A stretch of 64,000 bases of DNA from Proteiniborus sp. MB09-C3. GTDB taxonomy: Bacteria; Bacillota; Clostridia; Tissierellales; Proteiniboraceae. The stretch lies in contig NZ_CP127161.1 of assembly GCF_030263895.1 (NCBI RefSeq), forward strand, positions 1,550,001 through 1,614,000, in the 5' to 3' direction. The translations under genes were made by a program, and so were the position numbers. This document shows, piece by piece, positions 29,845-38,900 of the stretch. The notes under the pieces were generated by a model. The model was not told where the DNA came from and made no database searches. It worked only from the letters and a program-made list of their open reading frames with translations. Positions within the stretch are counted from its first letter, which is position 1; the number at the start of each line of letters is the position of its first letter.

Positions 29845-30393
29845 ATGAGTAAGAAAATTATATTACTTAATGGGCCGTCCAGTAGTGGTAAATCGACATT
29901 GGCAGTCACACTACAAAAATTTATAAAAGATAAGAAAAATGAGGAATACGGAATAATTTCAATTGATGATTTTCTTAAAATGTCAACAGGTGAAGTGATA
30001 TATGAGGACGATGTATTTGAGATATCTTCAAAACTTTGCGATAAAGCAATTGAAATGCTTGATTCACAACAAGGTGTTATTATCGATCATGTAATTACAA
30101 GTGAGCGAATCTTTAAGCAACTAATTGAGGCTTTGAGATTATACGACATTTACTTGATACATGTTACTTGTCCACTGTTAGAGTTAATAAGAAGGGAAAA
30201 AGAGAGAAAAAGCAGATGTTTGGGTTCTGCAGAAGCATCTTATCAGTATTTGTTCCCAAAAGACGACTATGATTTGACAGTTGATACATTTCAATTATCT
30301 GTAGAAGACTGTTCGTTACAGATTATTGATATATTGAATTTTAAGACAAATTCCAATTTGCACCACAAACAATTATTTGAAAACAAAAAATGA
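29845..30393 (+). CDS. Chloramphenicol phosphotransferase-like P-loop kinase
   Basis: A 182-residue small kinase. Walker A is NGPSSSGKST at residues 8-17, followed by SIDDFL and a LID-type segment RREKERKSRCLGSAE. The layout matches the CPT-like family, which includes Streptomyces chloramphenicol 3-O-phosphotransferase, and distantly zeta toxins. The target is unknown; antibiotic resistance should not be assumed. GGAGG lies upstream. It sits between rlmD and the first clear ICE gene, so whether it belongs to the element is uncertain. Confidence 0.75.
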   Translation: MSKKIILLNGPSSSGKSTLAVTLQKFIKDKKNEEYGIISIDDFLKMSTGEVIYEDDVFEISSKLCDKAIEMLDSQQGVIIDHVITSERIFKQLIEALRLYDIYLIHVTCPLLELIRREKERKSRCLGSAEASYQYLFPKDDYDLTVDTFQLSVEDCSLQIIDILNFKTNSNLHHKQLFENKK

Positions 30394-30400
30394 AAACTAT

Positions 30401-30433
30401 AAATGCACTGAGATAAAAAATCTTGGTGCATTT
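30401..30433 (+). terminator. Hairpin after the kinase gene
   Basis: AAATGCAC / GTGCATTT stem with inner pairing GAT/ATC, followed by ATTTTAT. Likely the terminator of the kinase gene. Confidence 0.7.
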
Positions 30434-30470
30434 ATTTTATATAAATCTAAAACTAAATAAAGAAACCCAA

Positions 30471-30521
30471 AGAGGCGAAGTCTTCGGTCAACTAATGATC
30501 GATAGTCTTCGCCTCTTTTTT
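30471..30521 (+). terminator. Strong hairpin and T-run upstream of ICE gene
   Basis: AGAGGCGAAG / CTTCGCCTCT pairs over 10 bp around a 26-base loop and is followed by seven T. It lies only 34 bases before the next start codon, so it may be an attenuator of the ICE genes as well as a boundary terminator. Confidence 0.85.
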
Positions 30522-30554
30522 ATTTCAATAAACCAATAGAAAGGACTGAGAACA

Positions 30555-31241
30555 ATGTCAAGATATTTTATGTATGGAACATCCTTAGAAGGAATAGAGC
30601 AGCTAATGATGCTGGCACCTAATTTTCCTCAAAGAAGAAGTGGAATAGTCATTAATAATCACTTTAATTGTGAAGGAGGAATTAGTATTTGTAATGGTTG
30701 TGTAGCAAAGGTTAAAAGCAGAGGTAACCCTAATGACTGCTCTTGTTTCAAAGAAAAACTAGAGGCAGATGAAATTGGATATACGGATCTGATAAGAGAT
30801 TGCTTTGAAAGTATAAAAAACTATGCTCTAAAAGAAAGATTGAAATTACTTAGTAATAGATTTGCTGGAGAACTATTTTTAAATCATAACCACAAGGGAA
30901 GATTTTATCATTTAATTCAGAAACAAGATATTGATATAGAGAATGGATCGCCAAGCTACCTTGCAGTAATATTTCTTCTTACTGCTGATGAAGTATTATG
31001 GAACATCTCGGAGCATGCGGTCTGTTTAAAAAATGGATTTAATTTTTCACAGATACATCTTAGACAAATTAGTACAGAAGGCTATGCCCTTTACCAAACG
31101 GCAAAAACTATATCGACAGGAAAAGAATATATAAGAATCAGTGAGATAGCAGATAAAGAACTTATTGATGATACTGCATTTAAGATAATAATTAACGCAT
31201 CATTAATTGCAAAGTATGGTGCAGATGTATTTTCAATTTAA
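30555..31241 (+). CDS. Hypothetical ICE protein with Cys cluster
   Basis: A 228-residue soluble protein of unknown function. A cysteine-rich segment (CNGCVAKVKSRGNPNDCSC, residues 46-64) could bind zinc. The C-terminal half (residues 105-225) resembles short hypothetical proteins carried by Firmicutes conjugative elements (DUF6075-like, from memory). AAAGGACTGAG precedes ATG 30555. It heads the ICE accessory genes, 21 bases before ardA. Confidence 0.7.
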   Translation: MSRYFMYGTSLEGIEQLMMLAPNFPQRRSGIVINNHFNCEGGISICNGCVAKVKSRGNPNDCSCFKEKLEADEIGYTDLIRDCFESIKNYALKERLKLLSNRFAGELFLNHNHKGRFYHLIQKQDIDIENGSPSYLAVIFLLTADEVLWNISEHAVCLKNGFNFSQIHLRQISTEGYALYQTAKTISTGKEYIRISEIADKELIDDTAFKIIINASLIAKYGADVFSI

Positions 31242-31261
31242 AAATAGGATGGAGGATAGAT

Positions 31262-32932
31262 ATGCTAATTAGATTAAAAAGAATCGACAGAAAAGAAGAT
31301 GAGTCAATTATGTTTAATTTTCCTTATGAGGAAAGCGGAATATCCAAAGTATATAATCAACTGGAAGTTGAAGTTTCAACTGCTCCCAACTGCTATATTG
31401 AAGAAGTGGTCTATGATTCAGATATGAATGAAGTTCTAAAAGGTAAACAATGTAACATAGATGATTTAAATTTCTTATTTAAGAGGATGGATAGTTTCGA
31501 TACAAAGGAAAGAAAAGTATTTTTAGCTTCTGCCTTTGCAGAAAACCCTAAGACTGTGGCAGAGTTAATCAATCTAAGCTTTAATACTCATTGCTATAGC
31601 CTTGTAAGTGACTTTAATAATCTAGAAACCGTAGGAAAAGATTTATATCTATCAGAAAAGCAAGCAGTAGCAACTAGAGAATTAGAAGAGCTTGATGGTG
31701 GAGCCTTTGCAATGGAAGTGATAAAAAATAATCCTAATTCTAGAATTACTCCTTATGGAGTTTTATATAAAAATAGCAATGAACCAGAACAAATATATAA
31801 TGGCAAGCAGTTTCCCCTATACCATTGGAAAGAAACTGTAGCAACAATACAGCTGACCGCAAAAGGTGAAAATGAATTTATCTATCTTCCTTGTTCTGAT
31901 GTTGAAATTGAAAAGGCACTGTTGAGATTAGAAACTCCTTACTTACATGATTGTGAAGTTGCAATTGAAAGCCATAACTTTTCAGATAGAATAATAAATA
32001 TTATTTCTGCTGATACAATACCATTAATTAAGATAGATACCTTAAATAATTTAGCAGAATATTATAAGGAAATAGGCAACCATGATATAGAATATTTTAA
32101 AAAACTTATGGACTATGTTAAACCTCGAACTGTTGAAGAAATCTTTACACTAGCAGATTCTATGTATGAATTTGAACTATTTGATGGTATCCATAGTGTA
32201 GAAAGCTATGGAAGATATATGATTTGTGACTCGGGACATTTTGAATATGATTCAAATCTTGAGGAATACATTGACTTTAAAAGATATGGACAGGAGAAAA
32301 TGGCACATGAATTTGGAGCGTTCTCAGAGAAAGGATATATCACTTACCATGGATATAATCAAAAACTTGCCAATTTATTATTTGAAAGTCTTGGAATGGT
32401 ATTTCCTGAACAAGAAGAATTGAAAACCTTAAAACTGTATATGCCTCTTAGGATAACAACATATGATATAGAAAATGAATATGGTTATAAAGAGTATACA
32501 AATGAACCACAGGAAATTTCAAATGCTGAAGTAGTTGAATATCTAGATGTAATCCTGAAGGCAATAGAGGAAAATAATCTTCCAGAAGAAGATCAAAGAG
32601 GTCTGATGAGATATTATGATGACCATGACAGTGTTAATGCAAAAGTATCCAAGTATGTGTTTTCTGTTGAAATCGTAGAAGGAGAACTAATGGGGGTAGC
32701 TATTCTTACTTTAAATGATGAATTGACTCCAAAGGAGCTGGAAAAGATTAAAGATAATATAATCGGTCAGTCTTCTGACGGCTGGGGAGAGGGTTTTGAG
32801 CAGAGAGAGATTAGTACTGATATGGGAGATATTTATGTTAGCTTTTGGGACAGCGATAACTGGTTTATTAAAACAGCTGAAGAAATGGGTATAGAAGAAA
32901 ATCAAAAAATGGGAGGTATGAAATTTGAATAA
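31262..32932 (+). CDS. ardA: ArdA-like antirestriction protein
   Basis: A very acidic 556-residue protein. The family mimics bent B-form DNA and inhibits type I restriction enzymes when a conjugative element enters a new host. Much longer than Tn916 ArdA (about 166), it matches the extended ICE form with N-terminal ArdA-like repeats (LASAFAENPKTVAELINLS; FTLADSMYEFELFDGI) and a separate C-terminal domain (TPKELEKIKDNIIGQSSDGW). GGAGG precedes ATG 31262. It overlaps the DUF4314 gene by 8 bases. Confidence 0.8.
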   Translation: MLIRLKRIDRKEDESIMFNFPYEESGISKVYNQLEVEVSTAPNCYIEEVVYDSDMNEVLKGKQCNIDDLNFLFKRMDSFDTKERKVFLASAFAENPKTVAELINLSFNTHCYSLVSDFNNLETVGKDLYLSEKQAVATRELEELDGGAFAMEVIKNNPNSRITPYGVLYKNSNEPEQIYNGKQFPLYHWKETVATIQLTAKGENEFIYLPCSDVEIEKALLRLETPYLHDCEVAIESHNFSDRIINIISADTIPLIKIDTLNNLAEYYKEIGNHDIEYFKKLMDYVKPRTVEEIFTLADSMYEFELFDGIHSVESYGRYMICDSGHFEYDSNLEEYIDFKRYGQEKMAHEFGAFSEKGYITYHGYNQKLANLLFESLGMVFPEQEELKTLKLYMPLRITTYDIENEYGYKEYTNEPQEISNAEVVEYLDVILKAIEENNLPEEDQRGLMRYYDDHDSVNAKVSKYVFSVEIVEGELMGVAILTLNDELTPKELEKIKDNIIGQSSDGWGEGFEQREISTDMGDIYVSFWDSDNWFIKTAEEMGIEENQKMGGMKFE

Positions 32933-33224
32933 TGATAGGAATCAAGTAGAAAGAATTAAAAATGGCTATCCTGTAGGCACACGAATTGAATTAATTCAGG
33001 CAATGGATGATGTTCAAGGTGTTGAAAAAGGTACAAAGGGAACAGTGCTAGGGGTAGATGACATTGGAACCATACACATGAAATGGGATAATGGCAGAGG
33101 TCTTGGCCTTATTCCCGGAGAAGACAATTTCAAAGTGTTATCTCGTCCACAGGAAGAAGAGATGAAAGAGTCAGATGAGCCGTCCAAAGAGCAATCACAA
33201 GGTATGGGAGGAATAAGTTTATAA
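32925..33224 (+). CDS. DUF4314 family protein
   Basis: A 99-residue small protein with an SH3-like fold (GTRIELIQAMDDVQGVEKGT) and a charged tail. DUF4314 is common in Firmicutes ICEs next to ardA; its function is unknown. It starts inside the last codons of ardA, indicating coupled translation, and is followed by two terminator-type hairpins. Confidence 0.85.
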   Translation: MNNDRNQVERIKNGYPVGTRIELIQAMDDVQGVEKGTKGTVLGVDDIGTIHMKWDNGRGLGLIPGEDNFKVLSRPQEEEMKESDEPSKEQSQGMGGISL

Positions 33225-33254
33225 AATAAAAGAGAACTTGGTGTACTAAGATAG

Positions 33255-33278
33255 CACGGAAGATATCCGTGTTTTTTT
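33255..33278 (+). terminator. Terminator hairpin 1 after DUF4314
   Basis: CACGGA-AGATA-TCCGTG followed by seven T. Confidence 0.85.
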
Positions 33279-33295
33279 AATATCTAAAGACAGAT

Positions 33296-33345
33296 AAGGC
33301 CGATTGTTTGCTGTAAATTACAGCATAGCAGTCGGCCTTTTTTTG
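33296..33345 (+). terminator. Terminator hairpin 2, upstream of the winged-helix gene
   Basis: AAGGCCGA...TCGGCCTT with inner pairing GCTGT/ACAGC, followed by seven T. A second strong hairpin within 20 bases of the first and 63 bases before the next start; it may attenuate the following operon. Confidence 0.85.
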
Positions 33346-33407
33346 TTGCCTAAAAACAATCATATCCACAGTGTTATGAAACATGGCATGAGAAAGGAGG
33401 CGAGGAG

Positions 33408-33746
33408 GTGGAACATGATTTTTTAATTTACATGAAAGAGTATCATACAGGAACCTCTAAGGCAGTACCTAGTGCATATCTGCAAGGTAGATTTTGTATT
33501 AGTTCAAGAACTGTTAGGAAATTAGTCAATCAATTAAGAAATGATGGCAATCCCATATGCAGTGGCGACAATGGATATTATTATGCTGCAGATAGAAAAG
33601 AACTACTTGCTAGTATAGGACAGATGACAAGTCGAATTAGAGAAATTGCAAAAGCAAAGAGAGGATTAGTCAAAGCTTTAGAGCATTTTCCAGATGCAAG
33701 TGGACAATTGAGATTAGACCTTGATAAAGAGGTAAGAGAGAGGTGA
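33408..33746 (+). CDS. Winged-helix DNA-binding-like protein
   Basis: A 112-residue protein. Residues about 18-60 (SAYLQGRFCISSRTVRKLVN) form a winged-helix module of the helix-turn-helix type, ending with a YYYAADRKEL wing; the C-terminal half is helical. GTG 33408 is used, with AAAGGAGG upstream. It lies directly before an adenine methyltransferase and may belong to the same unit; the target is unknown. Confidence 0.75.
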   Translation: MEHDFLIYMKEYHTGTSKAVPSAYLQGRFCISSRTVRKLVNQLRNDGNPICSGDNGYYYAADRKELLASIGQMTSRIREIAKAKRGLVKALEHFPDASGQLRLDLDKEVRER

Positions 33747-33764
33747 TGAAGTATTAATAGTTTT

Positions 33765-34625
33765 ATGAGCTGGATAGGTGGCAAGAAATCTTTAAGAGAT
33801 TTAATTGTATCCCTCTTTCCCTTATATTATGAACGGTATATAGAAGTGTTTGGAGGTGGAGGTTGGGTATTATTTCATAAGCCACCGGGCAATGATTTTG
33901 AAGTATATAACGATTTTAATGGACTTTTAACCAATCTTTATCGTTGTGTAAGGGAGAAACCAAACGAATTAATAGATGCACTATATTTTGTGTTAAACTC
34001 CCGTGAGGATTTCAACATAGTAAGGGAGGCACTTGCAAGAGACAGTCCTACCAGTGATGTAATAAGAGCCTCATATTTTTATCAATTGATTCGCTATAGC
34101 TATGCATCAGGCCTTACTAGCTTCGGAAGTCAGCCTCATGATATGTGGAGCAACTTTCCAATAATTGAACAGGCACATAGAAGACTTAGCAAAGTAGTGG
34201 TTGAAAATAAAGATTTTGAAAAGCTGATAAGGCAGTATGACCGCCCTGTAAGCTTTTTCTATGCAGATCCACCCTATTTTGAAACAGAAAAGTATTATAA
34301 GAATGTTGGTGAAGATGGGTTTAAGAAAGAGGATCATATAAGACTTAGGGATACCCTGATGGGCATTGGGGGAAAGTTCTTACTTTCCTACAATGATTGT
34401 TCTTTTATCAGAGAGCTATACGATGCACCAAACATCCAGATTGAAAGCTACACCCGTATCAATAATATTAAACAGCGCTATGATAATGGTGCCCAGTTTC
34501 CTGAAATACTGGTGGCAAATTATGATATGCACGAAAGGGAGATAAATTCTCCATCACAAATTAATTTATTTGAAATGAAAAATGGACTAGGAAAACAAGG
34601 AGGAATTTATAATGAAAATGATTAA
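33765..34625 (+). CDS. D12-class N6-adenine DNA methyltransferase
   Basis: A 286-residue Dam-type methyltransferase that methylates adenine in a short DNA site. Residues 1-35 (MSWIGGKKSLRDLI; FGGGGWV) are the SAM-binding motif of the D12 class, and the catalytic motif DPPYFETEKYY lies near residue 168. No partner endonuclease is next to it, so it is an orphan and may shield the element from restriction. It overlaps the next gene by 14 bases. The recognition site cannot be predicted. Confidence 0.93.
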   Translation: MSWIGGKKSLRDLIVSLFPLYYERYIEVFGGGGWVLFHKPPGNDFEVYNDFNGLLTNLYRCVREKPNELIDALYFVLNSREDFNIVREALARDSPTSDVIRASYFYQLIRYSYASGLTSFGSQPHDMWSNFPIIEQAHRRLSKVVVENKDFEKLIRQYDRPVSFFYADPPYFETEKYYKNVGEDGFKKEDHIRLRDTLMGIGGKFLLSYNDCSFIRELYDAPNIQIESYTRINNIKQRYDNGAQFPEILVANYDMHEREINSPSQINLFEMKNGLGKQGGIYNEND

Positions 34626-35109
34626 AGAATCTTTAGACAACAACATTAGTTTACCAAATGAAATACTTAATGCAGCAGACCTTATAGGGTGTGAAGAAAT
34701 TGAATTTAATACCTTAGAGAATGCTGTTGTTGCCATGAAAACAACGATGAATGCAATGGAGCTTATAAAGGTGGCAGAGGGACTTAAAAATCTCTCAGAA
34801 GAATTAATCGTTCATCTAGCAGGCATTTGTGGGAGATGTCATGATTGCTCCTACTGCGATAGATTTGAAGAATATGATGAGATTATCGTTCCTGATTATC
34901 TCCTTGAAGAAGCTGGTATTCCAAAGGATGCAAAACTTTGTGCTTGTACAGAAGAAGACAGTGGGGAAATCATAGTGATGCAAGCAGATTATGACTATGA
35001 TATAGCTGATGTACCAAAGTTTGTTATTGATATCTTTGAGATGTCAGGTATCTGCATCATGGAATTAGAAGAAAGGATTATGATGGAGGATATTGTCTAT
35101 GGAGATTAA
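34612..35109 (+). CDS. Hypothetical acidic protein with CxxCxxC motif
   Basis: A 165-residue ICE protein of unknown function. CGRCHDCSYCDRF (residues 73-85) may bind a metal; around it are AbrB-like strands (DNNISLPNEIL at the start and EIIVPDYLLEEAGIPKDAKL after the cysteines). The swapped-hairpin look suggests a regulator but this is weak. GGAGG precedes ATG 34612. It overlaps the adenine methyltransferase. Confidence 0.65.
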   Translation: MKMIKESLDNNISLPNEILNAADLIGCEEIEFNTLENAVVAMKTTMNAMELIKVAEGLKNLSEELIVHLAGICGRCHDCSYCDRFEEYDEIIVPDYLLEEAGIPKDAKLCACTEEDSGEIIVMQADYDYDIADVPKFVIDIFEMSGICIMELEERIMMEDIVYGD

Positions 35110-35126
35110 ATGATGGGAGGTGCTTT

Positions 35127-35684
35127 ATGACAGGAATTGAACTTAAAAATGGCTGTATATTTTACTATGGAAATCCTTCAGGATATGTGGAAGACGGCAT
35201 AGCAATAGTAGATTCTATGTTTCAAAATGATGAATTTAGCCAGTGGATTAGCAACCGTAAGCTTACAGCAAAATGGACAGAGGGGGTGTTTGAAAGACTT
35301 TCAAAAGAAGGTGTACTCCTTATTAATAATGAAAGACCAGTACCACTTAAAGACTGTCGTATCTGGCAGTTAAGAGCTGATATAAGTCCTGAATGTAAGT
35401 TTATTGGATATGAGGAACTAAAAGAAAGCTTTGGAGAGCCAGATAAAAATAACTATGAGCTTGTATATGAAGGAGAAATAGAAACAAATGATTTAGAATC
35501 TATCTATTCAAAGTTTAATCTAAATCATCCTCGTGGATTTACTGGACACTCACTGTCAATGTCTGATGTAGTTGAACTATATGATGACAATGGCAGTGAG
35601 TTTTATTATGTAGACCGTTTTGGATTTAAAGAAATTGATTTTGAGCAACAGAATCAAATACAAGATATGGATATGAGTATTTAA
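35127..35684 (+). CDS. YodL-domain protein
   Basis: A 185-residue soluble protein. The C-terminal half has the YodL-like signature HPRGFTGHSLSMSDVVEL followed by a YYVDRFGF end, frequent in Firmicutes ICE proteins. The N-terminal half is specific to this form. No enzymatic motif is seen. GGGAGGTG precedes the ATG. It is the last accessory gene before the pilus cluster. Confidence 0.78.
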   Translation: MTGIELKNGCIFYYGNPSGYVEDGIAIVDSMFQNDEFSQWISNRKLTAKWTEGVFERLSKEGVLLINNERPVPLKDCRIWQLRADISPECKFIGYEELKESFGEPDKNNYELVYEGEIETNDLESIYSKFNLNHPRGFTGHSLSMSDVVELYDDNGSEFYYVDRFGFKEIDFEQQNQIQDMDMSI

Positions 35685-35708
35685 AATAAAAATAATGGAG
35701 GAAACAGG

Positions 35709-35939
35709 ATGAAAAATATCTTAAGAAAAGCAAATGAATTTATAACAAGAAAGGCTGTCGCAGCAAAGGTAGCAGTTAGTAATAACCATGGTGAAGGTTA
35801 TATTGATACAGCTGTAAAGATTTTAATTGCTGTTGTTTTAGGTGCATTGCTCCTTGCTGGACTTTATGCATTATTTGGTGAAGTAGTAATGCCAACATTA
35901 GAAGAGCGAATCAATGAAATGTTTAACTATGCAGGCTAA
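35709..35939 (+). CDS. Flp-like prepilin (DUF6133 type), copy 1
   Basis: A 76-residue small membrane protein. A basic leader (residues 1-28) ends in HGEGYID, which resembles a class III prepilin cleavage site, and is followed by a membrane helix (ILIAVVLGALLLAGLYALFG). The last 49 residues differ by one residue from the copy at 39937, although many codons differ. The prepilin peptidase downstream and the same GEGYID motif in the protein at 45692 support a pilin role. GGAGG precedes the ATG. Confidence 0.75.
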   Translation: MKNILRKANEFITRKAVAAKVAVSNNHGEGYIDTAVKILIAVVLGALLLAGLYALFGEVVMPTLEERINEMFNYAG

Positions 35940-35956
35940 AAGGGGGAAAGTTTAAA

Positions 35957-38900
35957 ATGAATCATAAGTCAAAGAGAGTAATCAATATTCTATTGGTAGT
36001 TTGTATCTTAATTACCAGTTTTGTAGGTTCTGCCTATGCAACAAGGTTCGTATTTTCTGATAGTGTAGGTCATTGGGCTGAGGATGCAATTAATAATCTT
36101 TCAAAAAAGGGTGTAATTCATGGATATCCGGATGGACTTTCTCATCCAGATGAAATAATTAAAAGGGGAGAATTTTCAGCTCTTTTAGCAAGAATCATGG
36201 AACTTGAGCCAAAGGGAACAAATACGGTTAACATAGTATTTGAGGATATTGCAGGACATTTTGCTCAAAAAGAAATTGAGGCACTTATTGATGAAGGCAT
36301 TATCATCAAAGAAGAATATGGTGCTAAATATTTTCCAGATGAGCCTATCACTCGATTGGAAATGATTAAAATGTTAGTTAGAGCTATAGGCAAGGATAAT
36401 CATAGCGTAGATTGTCCTTGTAATACAGGGTTTATCGATGAAGATGATTTGTCGGAAGAGGAACGTGAGTATATTTGTGCTGGCAAACATTATAATATAA
36501 TCTCTGGTTATCCAGACGGAACAATACGTCCTGACGGAGAGGCAACACGAGGTGAAGCCTTTGAAATCCTTGATAAGCATGATGAAATTAAAGAGATAAT
36601 TAAGCAAGAAGAAACCACTGATAAAATAGAAGAAGATGTTGTAGATTCTCCTGATGTGGAGCAAGAAGATAAGCCTTCAGATAATGGTTCATCCTCAAAT
36701 GGAGGTTCATCTTATGTACCAGCACCGAAATATGATTATACACTTCCAAACACGGCTTATGTAGGAGAAGAAATAAAAATTATCCCAAATAGCAGTAATG
36801 TAAAATCTGTAGCATGGACAGTTACTAAAAATGGTATTCCTACCGAGATTTCCTATGTGTTAGATGGGGAAGTGAAAGCAGAAGGTGGAGTAATTAAAAT
36901 TAAGTCTACAGGTAGTTATACATTTTCGGCTACAGCGTTAAACAGTAGGGGCAAGGCAGTTGTCTGTGAACAGACTATAAGCATTTATCCAGTTGTATCA
37001 GCACAATTTAAGCTGCCTGAAACAGCACATACTGATACTACAGTAGTTGTGGATCTTGTTACTAAGAATCTAGAAGATAATTCCTTGGTATGGACGATTA
37101 AAAAAGATGGCAAAGAAATAGACCTTGAAATTGTAATTACAGGAGAACTTACAGGAAGTGGTGGCTTAATCTTATTTAAAACTAATGGAGTATATGAATT
37201 AAGTGCCACAATTACTGATGAGTTAGGTAAAGAAGTTAAAGTATCAGATATTATTACTGTATATCCATTAGCAGAAATAAAAATGGACCTTGCAAATATT
37301 ACCCATACAGATAAGACTATCACATTAAATACAGAAACAAAGAATGCAGAGGAAATGGAGAGTGTGTGGTCACTTACTCAAAATGGTAAAGAAGTTATTA
37401 TTGAAGATTTCATTGAAGGTAACATTCAGGTAGGAGAAAGTAATATACGTTTTAAAGAAAAAGGAGTATATAATCTAACTATTTCATTGAGTGATAAGAC
37501 CGGAAGAGTATTCAAGGAAACTGTAGCTATTACAGTATATCCTGTAGGCTCAGCCGGTTTTTATCTTCCTGAAATATTTCATACAGATGATACCATAAAA
37601 GTTGAAGCTACTTTTGGAGAAATCGGAGATCATATTGCTGATTGGTCCCTTGTAAAAGATGGTAAGGAGGTTGAGCTTACTAACTTCATCATTGGTAAAC
37701 TTTCAAATGATGGTGGAATGATCCGATTTATTCAGAAGGGAAAATACACTCTAAAGGCAACGTTCACTGATGATGGAGGAAGAACTTATAACTATGAGCA
37801 AGCACTCAAAGTCTATCCTGTGCCATCCGTGAGCTATACACTCCCTAAATATGTTCATACTGATAGTGAGATTAGTGTAGATGTAGATAGTACAGAACTT
37901 GATGGACTAAAGATTGAATGGCTAGTTGATAATACTTTTGGTTTTCAGGACTGGTCAACCTATGTAGATGGTAAGTTAGATAATAACGGTGGAAATATTC
38001 GATTCAAAAGAGCTGGCATATATGAATTAGTAGCTAGAATTACTGATGATACTGGCAGAGTATTTCTTTTTGAAGTGGGTGGCAAAACGGAAGTACTTCC
38101 TGTGTTAAATATAGGATTTGAACTGCCTGTTCTAGCATACACCGACAGCATAATTGATATTAGAACACATGGCAACAACAACGTACTGCCTGTGGAATGG
38201 AGTATTACAAAAGACGATAAAATTATTTCTGAAAACAAAGCATTCGATGGTAGCTTAAATGCACATAGTGGAAAAATCACTTTTCTTGAAGAAGGGGAAT
38301 ATGTTCTAACTGCAACAATGACAGATTTTCTAAAAAGGAGTTTCTCACATTCCCAAAATATAACCATAAAGCCTGTTGTAGAGTATAGTTTTACAATGCC
38401 TGAATCAATTCATTATGGCAAAGAGTTTGAAGTAGAAACCACTTCTGAAAATCTTGGAAATAATGAGGTTCAGTGGACATTAGAAAAAGTAAGTGAACCA
38501 GCTTCTTTTAGTGGAGAACTTGCAAATGATGGAGGTAAGATCTCAATATCAGATATAGGGGGATTTACTCTTATCGCTACAATTACAGATAGTGAAGGTA
38601 GGATGTTTACTCATTCGGAAAATATCTCTGTTACTAATACAGCACCAACAGTGACGATAACAGCTATACCTACTCGAACTGTTAAAAATGGTAAGTTCTT
38701 CGTTGATATCAAGGTAGCTGCTAATGATGCAGATGGGGATGCAACTACCTTGGAATATGAAGGAACAACTGCTGATAACTACTATTCAGTAGGTACACAT
38801 ACCATTAAAGTTCGAGCAAAAGATATAGCAGATGCATATTCACCATGGGTAGAAAAGAGTTTTACAGTTATAAACTCAGCACCAACAGTGACGATAACTG

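Noticed and set aside
29845-30393. Chloramphenicol resistance gene
   Set aside because: Only the general P-loop CPT-like family is seen; many members are not resistance enzymes.
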